The notes: generated by a model from the sequence alone, not told the origin. Positions 21,458 through 33,070 are shown, counted from the first letter of the stretch. The stretch is 64,000 nucleotides of DNA from Yersinia entomophaga (GCF_001656035.1 NZ_CP010029.1:1747610-1811609); one strand, 5' to 3'. A program made the numbers and translations.

Positions 21458-22429
21458 TTATTCACCGATAAAACGTAAGTTCCAATTAAATACGCTGTAG
21501 TTAAACATGTAGCGTATGGCGACATACGTAATAATCAGGGTAGCGACGACAGCCTCAAAGGTAGCCAGATAATAAAGTTGGTAGCTGTAATCTTGTACTA
21601 ATTCATACTTGCTCACCAAATCCGCTAATTTATATAACGCTGTCGCACCAATTGCCATTGGGAAGGTAAACGCAGCATAACCCGGGCTAAACGGCAATTT
21701 TAGTAAACGGAAGAATGACATGTAAATTACGCAAGTCATTAATATCGCAATACCGAACAGTAATGCACATACCAGTAAAGAAGGATTTGGCACTACGGTT
21801 AAATAACCTGCCAAACTAAGGCTCGCAGGAGCAGCCATAATCGCAATGGTTGGCTTCGCTGCATCCGGAACTTCGCGGCAGAACATAAAACGATAGATCA
21901 TCAGCGGCAGCATACATGCGTAACTCAACATACCGATGACTAACAATAAATACGCAACACCCATAAAGGCCTGATTAGGCACCGCAACGTCAGCCACAAT
22001 AATCCCAACGGGCGGAACAAACCAACTCGGCACCATATGATGCATTTCTATTTCTTGGATCCGATGATAAATAAATACCGCAAGAAAAATCAGGTGCACT
22101 ACTACCGCCAGTGACCACAAGATCTCACCCGCCAACATACTCAAATTGCCCAAGGCTTTGGAAACCACCATACACCCCATGGTAAAGGTAGGAACCACGC
22201 TACCCACCACAGGATGTTTTAAATCTGATAATAAAACTCTGAAGTGAAAAATAAATTTACTGGCTACGGCAAGTAGCAGCACCGATGCGATTATCGCCCC
22301 GATATTTTGACCTAAACCGTTTAAGGGTAATGCATTTTCCAGGCACCAACCTATACTTGAAATACCCAGTGCCAGACCGGCGATAGGCGTCGGTAATCCT
22401 CTGATTTTACTATGTATAATTTCTAACAT
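21458..22429 (-). CDS. TDT (TehA/Mae1) family transporter
   Basis: 323 residues and about ten hydrophobic segments. The pattern is that of the tellurite-resistance/dicarboxylate transporter family: N-terminal GLPTPIAGLALGISSIGW, central VGSVVPTFTMGCMV, and C-terminal GYAAFTFPMAIGATALYKL, the family's FP-containing helix. Members carry malate, sulfite or other small anions, and TehA is an anion-channel homologue; the substrate here cannot be told from sequence. Divergent from a LysR regulator 110 bases away, which probably controls it. Start at 22429 (MLEIIHSK) fits the family N-terminus. Confidence 0.85.
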   Translation of the reverse strand: MLEIIHSKIRGLPTPIAGLALGISSIGWCLENALPLNGLGQNIGAIIASVLLLAVASKFIFHFRVLLSDLKHPVVGSVVPTFTMGCMVVSKALGNLSMLAGEILWSLAVVVHLIFLAVFIYHRIQEIEMHHMVPSWFVPPVGIIVADVAVPNQAFMGVAYLLLVIGMLSYACMLPLMIYRFMFCREVPDAAKPTIAIMAAPASLSLAGYLTVVPNPSLLVCALLFGIAILMTCVIYMSFFRLLKLPFSPGYAAFTFPMAIGATALYKLADLVSKYELVQDYSYQLYYLATFEAVVATLIITYVAIRYMFNYSVFNWNLRFIGE

Positions 22430-22538
22430 GTTACCGCCAAAAGCATAATCTACATAAATGAATAGGGCAAATATAGATACTCACCTTTGTTTAGGATATC
22501 CTTTTTTTATTGACTTAGCGTTTAGAAGAAATAAACAA

Positions 22539-23453
22539 ATGGATATCACGTTGAAGCAATTGAAAGTTTTCCTAGCGGTAGCGCAAAGCGGCAATTTAAC
22601 GGTCGCAGCCTCCCAATTGTTTATGACGAAAGGAGCTGTCTCTCAAACCTTGGCTGAGTTAGAAAAACGTCTGGGCCAAACCCTATTCGATCGTCACCAC
22701 GCTCGTATATTTATTAATCCGGAGGGGGAAAAATTAATCTCAGTGGCTGATGAGCTGCTTTCAAGAATGAAAGACATCAATACATTATTTTCCGACAGCG
22801 CCAGCGTTCACAATTTATTTTTGGGTTGTAGTAAAACCATTGGCAGCTATATTTTGCCTGCACTTTTAGGTGAGTTTAGAAATAGCTATAACTGGTTGCC
22901 TAAAATAGCTATTGAAAACACTAACGATATTCTGAGTAAGTTACTCAAATTTGAAGTAGATTTGGCTATTCTTGAGGGAAATATCAATAATAAAGATATC
23001 TTGTCTACCCCATGGTTAACAGATGAAATGGTCGTTATCGCAACCAAAGATCACCCTCTCGCATACGAAAAATCAGTCCCGTTCTCAGTATTGAGTCAGC
23101 AGTCATGGATATTGCGTGAGCAAGGTTCGGGTAGCCGCAGTTATTTTGAAAATCATCTGGCACCATTGTTATTGCAGCCGAAGGTCATTTTATCTTTGGA
23201 TACTTTCGATTCAATTTTATTTTCTGTTCAACAAAATTTGGGAATCACCTACGCTTCCCGGCTTATCATCCAAAATCCTTTTTTTCACGACCATTTCTCA
23301 GTAATCAAAACAGAAACCCGTTTTTTCCGCTCGATAAGCCTCTGCCACCATCGACAAAAATATCTATCTAATGGTGCTCAACAGTGGATCAATTTTCTGA
23401 TTCATGCAGGTAAACGACTTGAGTTTGCACGAAATAATCAGATAGAGAATTGA
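22539..23453 (+). CDS. LysR family transcriptional regulator
   Basis: 304 residues. N-terminal winged HTH (about 5-62: LKQLKVFLAVAQSGNLTVAA, then TKGAVSQTLAELEKRLGQ and TLFDR) and a LysR substrate-binding domain (about 88-290). Start is the ATG at 22539 with AGAAGA before it; earlier in-frame codons give no family similarity. It diverges from the TDT transporter gene, the classic arrangement for a LysR protein and its target. I cannot assign a specific effector. Confidence 0.92.
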   Translation: MDITLKQLKVFLAVAQSGNLTVAASQLFMTKGAVSQTLAELEKRLGQTLFDRHHARIFINPEGEKLISVADELLSRMKDINTLFSDSASVHNLFLGCSKTIGSYILPALLGEFRNSYNWLPKIAIENTNDILSKLLKFEVDLAILEGNINNKDILSTPWLTDEMVVIATKDHPLAYEKSVPFSVLSQQSWILREQGSGSRSYFENHLAPLLLQPKVILSLDTFDSILFSVQQNLGITYASRLIIQNPFFHDHFSVIKTETRFFRSISLCHHRQKYLSNGAQQWINFLIHAGKRLEFARNNQIEN

Positions 23454-24091
23454 TTATTAGTTATGTCCAAAACTGGATATAAAATAGCAAAAAATATTAC
23501 CTGTATTCTCAAAATTCATAGGCCAGATAAGGGATATCCCATCTTCGGTAAGTCAGTAATATTCGAATTCTTTGGAAGATCTCGGTCAATTAGTTTGTTT
23601 ATAAAAGCAGCATAATTAATAAATCAGCAACAAAAAAATGAACCAGTAGTATCTATGGCTAAATTAATAATCTTAATCGATATTAAATTTATCTTTAAGC
23701 CAAAAAGATCGTAGAATAATCTATAGAGAACCAATGGAAAAACCTGTCAAAAAGGCGTGTTTCAAACGCTGATTTATTGCTCTTTATTGCATTAGGATTT
23801 TAGGTAACCAAATAAAAAATAATGTTTTTCTCCAAGTATTCCTCCCAATCAATCTGTGTCAGTCTACAAATCCGTAGGCCTAAAGGCAATTCGTTCATTT
23901 ACGGCTACTATTTATGGTCAGGCAGAGTAAGAAATTAAATAAACATTTTATTGGCTTGAGCCTAATCATCCTGCACTACTATTAATCAGTACGGCAGATT
24001 ATCACTATGACAGGGCATGTCTTGGCGAAATGTATCTTTTCATACAGGTTGCTGTATCCAAGATGCATATGAACTTTTCGGGGTATCTCTC
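23454..24091. other. Long AT-rich intergenic region upstream of rpfR
   Basis: About 640 bases without a credible gene, strongly AT-rich. It must hold the rpfR promoter. Sequence just before rpfR contains an in-frame ATG at 24017 that would extend the protein by 25 residues, but it lacks a ribosome site. I see no terminator, tRNA or repeat here. The length and AT content would suit H-NS binding, which is inference only. Confidence 0.5.
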
Positions 24092-26101
24092 ATGTTCGTA
24101 GATCAAGACACATCGATCCTGGACACTTACTTTGGCACCCATAGCCCCTATTGGCGCTTGGCTTTTGATAGCCAAGCCTTGGAACTCTCCGCCGTAAAAG
24201 GCACGACCAATATTGCCGTTCCTCTTGATTCACTTCAAACAGCGAAAGTCCGCGCACTGACAGCCATTACTTCCAGCCTGGAAATCAGTATTTCTATCTA
24301 TGGCAATCCAGTTCATTTGCATCTGGTAGGACGAAAAATTAATGACAAGGAATGGGGAGGAACAGCTTCAGCATATTCAGATACTGAAGCTGTCGCGCGC
24401 GATCTGGTGATGGGATTGTCCTTTGCCGAACAAGTCGTTTCCGAAGCTAACTCGGTTATTGTCATTCTGGATAAAAATGGCTCCGTACAACGCTTTAATC
24501 GTTTGAGTGAAGAATACACTGGCAAAAAAGAACAAGACGTCATCGGTAAGAATGTTTTTGAATTATTTATGACACAGAAAGAAGGCGCATCCTCGCGTAA
24601 AAACATTGAAGGTTTTTTTAAAAGAGGTGCTTCTTATGAAGTGGAACGCTGGGTTAACACGGTAAAAGGAAAACGCCTGTTTCTTTTTCGTAATAAATTC
24701 GTGCACAGCGGCAGCGGTAAAAACGAACTTTATTTAATCTGCTCAGGTACAGATATTACTAAAGAGAGACGAGCACAGGAACGCCTGCGTGTGCTGGCGA
24801 ATACCGATATGATTACCGGTTTGCCTAACCGCCACGCTATTCATGAGCGAATCAACAGTGCGATTCAAACTCGCGGAGACGACGCCGTAGGGATTATTTA
24901 TCTTGATCTGGATAACTTCAAAAGAGTTAACGACCACTATGGCCATATGTTTGGCGATCGGCTGCTAAAAGATGTGTCACTTTCGATATTGAGCTGCTTG
25001 AAAGAAGATGAAATGCTCGCCCGTTTGGGGGGAGATGAGTTTATCGTTCTTATTGAAGATACGACGCTTTCTGCCCTCGAAAATGCCGCCCAACGTATTC
25101 TCGACCAAATGCGAGCCCCCTTCCGTATCGGATTGATTGAAGTTTATACCGGATGTTCCATTGGGATTGCGTTATGCCCACAGCATGGCGAAACGCTGGA
25201 AAATATCATCCGCAGCGCGGATACCGCGATGTACACGGCAAAAGAACTTGGCAAACGGACTTATTCTGTCTTTTCTCCGGAAATGAATAAGAAAGTGTCT
25301 GAATACATTTGGCTGGATACCAATCTGCGTAAAGGCCTGGAACAACATCAGCTTGTCGTATTTTATCAGCCAAAAATCTCAACTCGAACCGGTAAAGTCC
25401 TCAGCGTAGAAGCATTAGTTCGCTGGCGATCAACCGAGCGGGGTTTAGTTCCACCGCAAGAGTTTATCTCATATGCGGAAGAATCCGGTTTGATTGCTCC
25501 TTTGGGTCAATGGGTATTACAAACGGCTATGCAGCAAGCCGTTGACTGGCAAAAGAAAGGCATAGATTTAAGAATTGCAGTCAATGTTTCAGCCCGCCAG
25601 TTGGTGAATGAAGCGATTATTACCAGCTTTATTAAATCGCTGGAAACCTGTGAATTGACCTCCAGCTTAGTTGATGTCGAATTAACAGAAAGCTGTCTGA
25701 TTGATGATGAAAATGCAGCGATTAACATTATCAAAAAGCTCAAAGAATTGGGTGCTGAAGTCCATCTGGATGATTTTGGTACCGGCTATTCTTCACTTTC
25801 CCAGTTAGCACGTATTCCTATTGATGCAATTAAATTAGATCAGAGCTTTGTGCGCGGAATAGATAAAAATCAGGTCGCGCAGTCTTTAGTTAAGGCAATC
25901 TCCGTTGTCGCCGAAACGCTCCAAATGCGAGTTATTGCAGAAGGCGTTGAAACAATAGAGGAAGAGAATTTCCTAGATTTGTTGAGCATAGATGAAAAGC
26001 AGGGATTTCTTTATGCCAAGCCAATGCCCGCAGAAGAACTGGAGCATTGGCTGAGCAAACATACCCCGCACTTTCCAAGTAATTTAACGGGAAAAACCTA
26101 A
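24092..26101 (+). CDS. rpfR: RpfR: DSF receptor with FI, PAS, GGDEF and EAL domains
   Basis: 669 residues from the ATG at 24092 (GGGGT upstream); an ATG at 24017 would add 25. Domains: an N-terminal RpfF-interaction region (about 10-85, beginning YFGTHSPYWRL and ELSAVKGTTN), PAS (about 105-225, FNRLSEEYTGK), GGDEF (about 235-395, intact GGDEF at 313-317), EAL (about 405-655, EALVRW from Glu440, ELTES, DDFGTGYSS with Asp560-561, KLDQSFV, AEGVET). The inhibitory RxxD site before GGDEF is degenerate (KEDE). In Burkholderia and Cronobacter the PAS domain binds cis-2 fatty acid signals and switches on c-di-GMP hydrolysis. The rpfF gene faces it one base away. E. coli PdeR (YciR) is the orphan relative. 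Confidence 0.92.
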   Translation: MFVDQDTSILDTYFGTHSPYWRLAFDSQALELSAVKGTTNIAVPLDSLQTAKVRALTAITSSLEISISIYGNPVHLHLVGRKINDKEWGGTASAYSDTEAVARDLVMGLSFAEQVVSEANSVIVILDKNGSVQRFNRLSEEYTGKKEQDVIGKNVFELFMTQKEGASSRKNIEGFFKRGASYEVERWVNTVKGKRLFLFRNKFVHSGSGKNELYLICSGTDITKERRAQERLRVLANTDMITGLPNRHAIHERINSAIQTRGDDAVGIIYLDLDNFKRVNDHYGHMFGDRLLKDVSLSILSCLKEDEMLARLGGDEFIVLIEDTTLSALENAAQRILDQMRAPFRIGLIEVYTGCSIGIALCPQHGETLENIIRSADTAMYTAKELGKRTYSVFSPEMNKKVSEYIWLDTNLRKGLEQHQLVVFYQPKISTRTGKVLSVEALVRWRSTERGLVPPQEFISYAEESGLIAPLGQWVLQTAMQQAVDWQKKGIDLRIAVNVSARQLVNEAIITSFIKSLETCELTSSLVDVELTESCLIDDENAAINIIKKLKELGAEVHLDDFGTGYSSLSQLARIPIDAIKLDQSFVRGIDKNQVAQSLVKAISVVAETLQMRVIAEGVETIEEENFLDLLSIDEKQGFLYAKPMPAEELEHWLSKHTPHFPSNLTGKT

Positions 26102-26102
26102 C

Positions 26103-26978
26103 CTAAATCGCTTTTGGCATGGTGGATGTACGCCGATCCTGTAGCATGACCAGGCGTTCAATATAAGCCAGATCTTTAGCTTCGATGGAGAAAACAGAGT
26201 CCACCCAATCTTCGGTTATATCCATCAATTCTGAACGCGTCAGCTGCAAAACGCGTTGGCGTGTTCGTATCATTGCGCGCATACCGTTTAATTTTGGTCG
26301 AATAGTATCAATGAAGGTGCGAGTAGCCATATAAGCATCCCCCGGCTGAAATAATTTATCCACCAATCCGCGACTTTCATACCATTCTGCCGCATGTGAT
26401 TCCCCGCTCCAGATAAGCTCCTCGGCAACACGCATACCGGCTTTTCTAGCCACCAGCGAGTATCCTCCCATGCCTGGGAACAGATTAAAGGCTATTTCCG
26501 GAAACCCCATTCGGGCAGTGGTCTGCGCTAAAACAAAGTGATGTGCCAGCGCAGCTTCAAAACCACCACCTAAAGCGCTACCTTCAATCATGGCGATTGA
26601 GATTGCTCCGGTATCAAACCCGCGGGAGGCGGAATGAACGCAATCCACGCAGGCTCTAGCGTAAGCCATTAATGTTTCACGCTTGCGGTTTTTTATCATC
26701 TGAGCAAAGAAACTTAAATCACCTCCAACATTAAACATATGTGGAACAACCGAACCTGTAACCCAGAAGTCGATAGGCAGTTTTGACTCTTTTGCTGCCT
26801 GCGCCAGTGTCATAATATTTTCAATTAACTCAAGGTTAAAACACGGACGTGGATTCGCTCGTAACAGCATCCACATGGTATTTCGCTCTTCTTCATAATA
26901 AGCAGAGACTTGCGATAGATGCCCAGCTTCGGTAAATGGGCGGCAGCTTGGGAGATTAATCATTTTCATATATTCCAT
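26103..26978 (-). CDS. rpfF: RpfF: DSF-family cis-2 fatty acid signal synthase (crotonase superfamily)
   Basis: 291 residues. It aligns by eye with Xanthomonas RpfF along the whole chain: FNVGGDLSFFAQMI, SALGGGFEAALAHH and GFPEIAFNLFPGMGGYSL. From this start the two catalytic glutamates fall at 141 and 161, the Xanthomonas numbering. RpfF acts as acyl-ACP dehydratase and thioesterase to make cis-2-unsaturated fatty acids. Convergent with its receptor gene rpfR, stops separated by one base and no terminator visible. Alternative starts at codons 4 and 6 exist; GGATGG suits codon 4. An ordinary enoyl-CoA hydratase is unlikely given these signatures and the neighbour. Confidence 0.92.
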   Translation of the reverse strand: MEYMKMINLPSCRPFTEAGHLSQVSAYYEEERNTMWMLLRANPRPCFNLELIENIMTLAQAAKESKLPIDFWVTGSVVPHMFNVGGDLSFFAQMIKNRKRETLMAYARACVDCVHSASRGFDTGAISIAMIEGSALGGGFEAALAHHFVLAQTTARMGFPEIAFNLFPGMGGYSLVARKAGMRVAEELIWSGESHAAEWYESRGLVDKLFQPGDAYMATRTFIDTIRPKLNGMRAMIRTRQRVLQLTRSELMDITEDWVDSVFSIEAKDLAYIERLVMLQDRRTSTMPKAI

Positions 26979-27361
26979 CCAATAAGTGATTTCAACACAG
27001 GTAAGCCTCTCGGCTAATTCAGCTTGCTTGAGGTCGATTTCCCCTCAAATAAGGCAAGCAAATAAATAGTGAGTCACTGGATGAAAAAAGGGAGGATATA
27101 TCGATATATAAAAGAATAATGGTCAGTTAGATACGACATTTAAATATAAAAACACAGTTTTAAAATCCACCCTCGGAAATTTTGTTGGCATTTTCTACAT
27201 CGCAACAGGCTTTAATCGAATTAGTTTTATACTTCTTTGGCTTGTAAATTAATCTATTCAATCTAATAAAGCCCAACATTGAGGTTATTTTTATGTGAAA
27301 GTTATAAGACATTATGGATAGAATGCTGAAATATTTTCACTTAACGTTAAATGGGCTTTGT
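26979..27361. other. Divergent intergenic region between rpfF and the nucleoside transporter gene
   Basis: About 380 AT-rich bases that must contain both promoters. No open frame, strong hairpin or clear CRP palindrome is visible. An in-frame ATG at 27314 may extend the transporter N-terminus. Confidence 0.5.
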
Positions 27362-28546
27362 ATGCTGCAAATACTACATTTTCTTTTGGCTTTGATAATC
27401 ATCACGCTACTGGCCTTAGCCGCGAGCAATGATCGCAAGCAGATTCGCCTACGGTATATTCTTCAACTTTTAGCTATTGAAATTGCCTTTGCCTACTTTT
27501 TACTGCATTCCGACATTGGGCTTGGCGCGATTCAACACTTCGCTGGTTTCTTTGAAACGTTGATGAAATTTGCCGCAATTGGTACCAGCTTCGTATTTGG
27601 TAATATGAACGAACAAGGTCTCGCGTTTATATTTCTCAATGTTTTATGCCCGATTGTTTTTGTTTCAGCTTTAATAGGAATATTGCAACATTTCCGGATC
27701 TTGCCTTGGGTAATTCGCGGTATAGGTACGGTGCTTTCAAAAGTAAACGGTATGGGAAAGCTTGAATCTTTCAATGCTGTGAGCACCTTGGTTCTCGGCC
27801 AATCAGAAAACTTTATCGTCTATAAAGGCGTGATTGCCGATATTTCTCAGCGCCGTATGTATACGCTCGCCGCTACGGCCATGTCGACTGTTTCGATGTC
27901 AATCGTCAGCGCATATATGACAATGTTAGAGCCGAAGTTTGTTGTGGCAGCCTTAATACTCAACATGTTCAGCACATTCATTGTTCTTTCCATTATCAAC
28001 CCTTACCCAACGGGCGATGAGCCTGAGATAAAATTAAATAAGCTACATGATGATCAAAGTTTCTTTGAGATGTTAGGGGAATACATCCTGGCTGGATTTA
28101 AAATCGCCATTATCATCGCCGCAATGCTGATTGGTTTTATTGCGCTAATCGCCGCTATTAATGCTTTGTTTACCAGCATATTTAGCGTTAGCTTCCAGGA
28201 GATTCTCGGCTATGTATTCTACCCCCTTGCCTGGCTAATAGGTATTCCAGCGCCGGATGCGCTAAAGGCAGGCAGTATTATGGCGACCAAATTAGTGTCT
28301 AACGAATTCGTTGCCATGATCGAGCTTAAAAAAATAGCGATTGATATGTCCCCGCGTGGCCTAGGCATTCTATCGGTGTTTCTGGTCTCTTTTGCTAACT
28401 TTGCCTCAATCGGCATTATCGCCGGCGCGATTAAAGGGTTGAATGAAAAACAGGGCAATGTGGTTTCCCGTTTCGGGCTGAAGCTAGTTTATGGCTCTAC
28501 ATTGGTTAGTTTATTATCAGCAACAATCGCTGGTTTAGTGCTTTGA
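27362..28546 (+). CDS. nupC: NupC family nucleoside:proton symporter
   Basis: 394 residues from 27362, very similar to E. coli NupC (400): [82 protein letters not shown] and [20 protein letters not shown] cover the nucleoside- and proton-binding core of the concentrative nucleoside transporter family. An ATG at 27314 would add 16 residues that begin MDR as E. coli NupC does, so the start is uncertain. It stands alone, divergent from rpfF. It is NupC-like rather than NupG; whether it is the only nupC in the genome is unknown. Confidence 0.88.
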   Translation: MLQILHFLLALIIITLLALAASNDRKQIRLRYILQLLAIEIAFAYFLLHSDIGLGAIQHFAGFFETLMKFAAIGTSFVFGNMNEQGLAFIFLNVLCPIVFVSALIGILQHFRILPWVIRGIGTVLSKVNGMGKLESFNAVSTLVLGQSENFIVYKGVIADISQRRMYTLAATAMSTVSMSIVSAYMTMLEPKFVVAALILNMFSTFIVLSIINPYPTGDEPEIKLNKLHDDQSFFEMLGEYILAGFKIAIIIAAMLIGFIALIAAINALFTSIFSVSFQEILGYVFYPLAWLIGIPAPDALKAGSIMATKLVSNEFVAMIELKKIAIDMSPRGLGILSVFLVSFANFASIGIIAGAIKGLNEKQGNVVSRFGLKLVYGSTLVSLLSATIAGLVL

Positions 28547-28598
28547 TGAAACGGTTGGCCTTAGAGTGCAATGCCTGAAGGCCAGCCATCATTGAAGA

Positions 28599-29072
28599 TT
28601 AAAAATCGACACAGACGGGCGCATCAATACGCATTACTGACTCTTGTGAAAACTGCGCCTTGTACTTATCTCTCAGCAAGTTAACCGCGAGATCACTGTC
28701 TTTGCTTTCGGCATGAATCAGCATCAGCGCTTTGCTATTTTCTTTTGCTACTATCCCGTCATGCCCCAGCCATTGCCCTTTGGCTTCAAACACGGTTAAT
28801 CCGTCTTTAAATTTCGGAGTAACCTCTGAGTCAACAAATGATTGCCACTCAGCGGGAGCAATCACCGGGCCTTGCGGGCGATTCATACCGAAATAAAGCG
28901 TTGTTTGCACCATAGGAACACCCTGCTGACAAACAGAGGGAACAGCCTTTATCGTAGCCGAATTCGCCGCTGACTCAGGACGTATAACGCATCCGTTTAA
29001 AATAAACCCCGAAGCAATTATTCCTAGAATAAAGCCGGCACGCCGACATAAGTAATTTCTGCTGTTATCCAT
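28599..29072 (-). CDS. DUF3574 family lipoprotein
   Basis: 157 residues. A lipoprotein signal (GFILGIIASGFILNGC, lipobox LNGC with the acylated Cys at 28) leads into a domain with TTLYFGMNRPQG, EWQSFVDSEVTPKFKDGLTV and EAKGQW, which I recognise as DUF3574; function unknown. Two cysteines near the ends of the mature part (SVCQQG, PVCVDF) could form a disulfide. The start is the ATG at 29072, matching the signal peptide; an upstream in-frame ATG at 29123 would precede the signal with 17 unrelated residues. An octanucleotide tandem array lies 80 bases upstream. Confidence 0.8.
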   Translation of the reverse strand: MDNSRNYLCRRAGFILGIIASGFILNGCVIRPESAANSATIKAVPSVCQQGVPMVQTTLYFGMNRPQGPVIAPAEWQSFVDSEVTPKFKDGLTVFEAKGQWLGHDGIVAKENSKALMLIHAESKDSDLAVNLLRDKYKAQFSQESVMRIDAPVCVDF

Positions 29073-29113
29073 ATAGATAGGATTCTCTTTAGAATAGAAA
29101 ATGACGCTGCATG

Positions 29114-29143
29114 AAATTAGCATTTAGCGGCTAACTGCTGCAA
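29114..29143 (-). promoter_or_regulatory. Possible promoter of the DUF3574 lipoprotein gene, next to the octamer array
   Basis: On the minus strand TTGCAG (29143-29138) and, after 18 bases, an extended -10 TGCTAATTT (TAATTT at 29119-29114). The array then begins 10 bases upstream of the -35, at about -45 and beyond. Hexamer matches are only moderate. Confidence 0.35.
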
Positions 29144-29152
29144 TGGCGAAAT

Positions 29153-29264
29153 CATTACGCCATTACGCCATTACGCCATTACGCCATTACGCCATTACGC
29201 CATTACGCCATTACGCCATTACGCCATTACGCCATTACGCCATTACGCCATTACGCCATTACGC
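29153..29264. repeat. Octanucleotide tandem repeat, 14 perfect copies of CATTACGC
   Basis: Fourteen uninterrupted copies of CATTACGC (112 bases) with a three-base partial copy following. There is no spacer variation, so it is a simple-sequence array, not CRISPR. On the plus strand it is open and would encode an 8-residue period (RHYAITPL). On the minus strand each unit gives ATGGCGTAATGG, a start-stop mini-frame. Perfect identity suggests recent expansion and slippage. It lies upstream of the DUF3574 gene and, in the other direction, 190 bases before yicG. Confidence 0.98.
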
Positions 29265-29454
29265 CATGCAGAGTTTAAATAATCTAACTCACCCATCAAT
29301 AGAAATAATAACCAACCACTGTAATACATAGCATAAAACCCCACATCGGATTAATAAATCTAATGCAAAACATACAGGGTTAGAAAATCTCAGTCGCGTT
29401 TGAATTGTGCGGCCATTACCCTTGATCTTTTGCCGCCCCCTTGTGTGAAAGACT

Positions 29455-30072
29455 ATGTTACTTAGCGTTCTCTATATTATTGGTATTACCGCAGAAGCTA
29501 TGACCGGCGCGCTAGCAGCAGGCCGTCGCCAAATGGACATGTTTGGCGTCATTATTATCGCCTCCGCCACGGCAATTGGCGGTGGTTCAGTCAGGGATAT
29601 GTTGTTAGGGCATTATCCGCTGGGTTGGGTCAAAAATCCTGAATACATCGTTATCGTTGCTATCGCCGCAATAGTAACCACCTGGGTAGCACCTCTGATG
29701 CGCCATTTACGTCACCTTTTCCTGGTACTTGATGCTATCGGCCTCATCGTTTTCTCAATTATCGGAGCACAAATTGCGTTAGATATGGGCCATAGCTCTA
29801 TCATTGCCGCTATCGCTGCAGTCATTACCGGTGTCTTTGGTGGCGTACTTCGTGATATGCTTTGTAACTGTATTCCCTTAGTTTTTCAGAAAGAAATCTA
29901 TGCTGGAGTATCCTTTGCCGCAGCATGGATTTATATCGCTCTACAGTACACGCCGCTTTCTCATAATTGGGTTGTCATCATTACATTGGTTACTGGCCTG
30001 ACTGCCCGGCTGCTTGCTTTGCGTTACCGTTTAGGATTACCCGTCTTTAAATATGAGCATCAGGATCATTGA
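29455..30072 (+). CDS. yicG: YicG, TRIC-type (UPF0126) membrane protein
   Basis: 205 residues, seven hydrophobic segments in two repeated halves, each with a [12 protein letters not shown] motif ([20 protein letters not shown] and [12 protein letters not shown]). This is the UPF0126 family, prokaryotic relatives of trimeric intracellular cation channels. Very similar to E. coli YicG from [20 protein letters not shown] on. In E. coli it also lies between yicC and ligB-gmk, so it marks the right edge of the accessory block. Confidence 0.93.
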   Translation: MLLSVLYIIGITAEAMTGALAAGRRQMDMFGVIIIASATAIGGGSVRDMLLGHYPLGWVKNPEYIVIVAIAAIVTTWVAPLMRHLRHLFLVLDAIGLIVFSIIGAQIALDMGHSSIIAAIAAVITGVFGGVLRDMLCNCIPLVFQKEIYAGVSFAAAWIYIALQYTPLSHNWVVIITLVTGLTARLLALRYRLGLPVFKYEHQDH

Positions 30073-30085
30073 TTCTCTGTAGCTG

Positions 30086-31834
<1,749 letters not shown>

Positions 31835-32082
31835 TTAATCCGCTAGCAACGAATAATTAAATAGCCCAAAAGTGAAAATGCGGCACATCTCGAAAAATAC
31901 TTTTTTCGTTACTGCAACAACTTGAAATTGCTGAATCCCCTACGCAAAGTATGTAATTTGAGCTTTTTAAATACGAAACCTTGTAGTGAAATGTGTTGTA
32001 ACGCTGCATGACGCGGTTAGCCCGTGTATACTGTGCGAAGATTCACACTTCTGCTTTTTATACATCAACCCTAATCAACTGA

Positions 32083-32715
<633 letters not shown>

Positions 32716-32769
32716 ACCGAGTTTCAGTATCATGCCCAGTCATTTCTTCACCTGTGGAGTAGCAGAATT

Positions 32770-33045
32770 ATGGCACGCGTAACTGTTCAAGACGCTGTAG
32801 AGAAAATTGGTAACCGTTTTGACCTGGTGTTGGTCGCTGCTCGTCGGGCGCGCCAAATCCAGTCTGGCGGTAAAGATGCACTGGTTCCAGAAGAAAACGA
32901 TAAAGTTACCGTTATCGCACTGCGTGAAATCGAAGAAGGCCTGATCACTAATCAGATCCTTGATGTTCGTGAACGCCAAGAGCAGCAAGAGCAAGAAGCC
33001 GCAGAAATTCAAGCGGTTACTGCCATTGCCGAAGGTCGTCGTTAA
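32770..33045 (+). CDS. rpoZ: RNA polymerase omega subunit
   Basis: 91 residues, [34 protein letters not shown] and [12 protein letters not shown], identical in pattern to E. coli omega; binds the beta-prime subunit and contributes to a ppGpp-binding site. Followed after 25 bases by spoT, so effector synthesis and its polymerase receptor are co-expressed. Confidence 0.98.
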
Positions 33046-33070
33046 TTAGTAATTAGACTGTGAGTCTGCC

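Noticed and set aside
26979..27010. CRP site upstream of the nucleoside transporter (GTGTTGAAATCAC on the minus strand)
   Set aside because: Half-site spacing is five instead of six bases and it is far from the gene.
29153..29264. CRISPR array
   Set aside because: Units are contiguous with no spacers; no cas genes anywhere in the window.
29143..29331. 62-codon open frame with an eight-residue repeat (RHYAITPL)
   Set aside because: Generated by the octamer array, no good ribosome site and no known relative. Kept only as a repeat feature.
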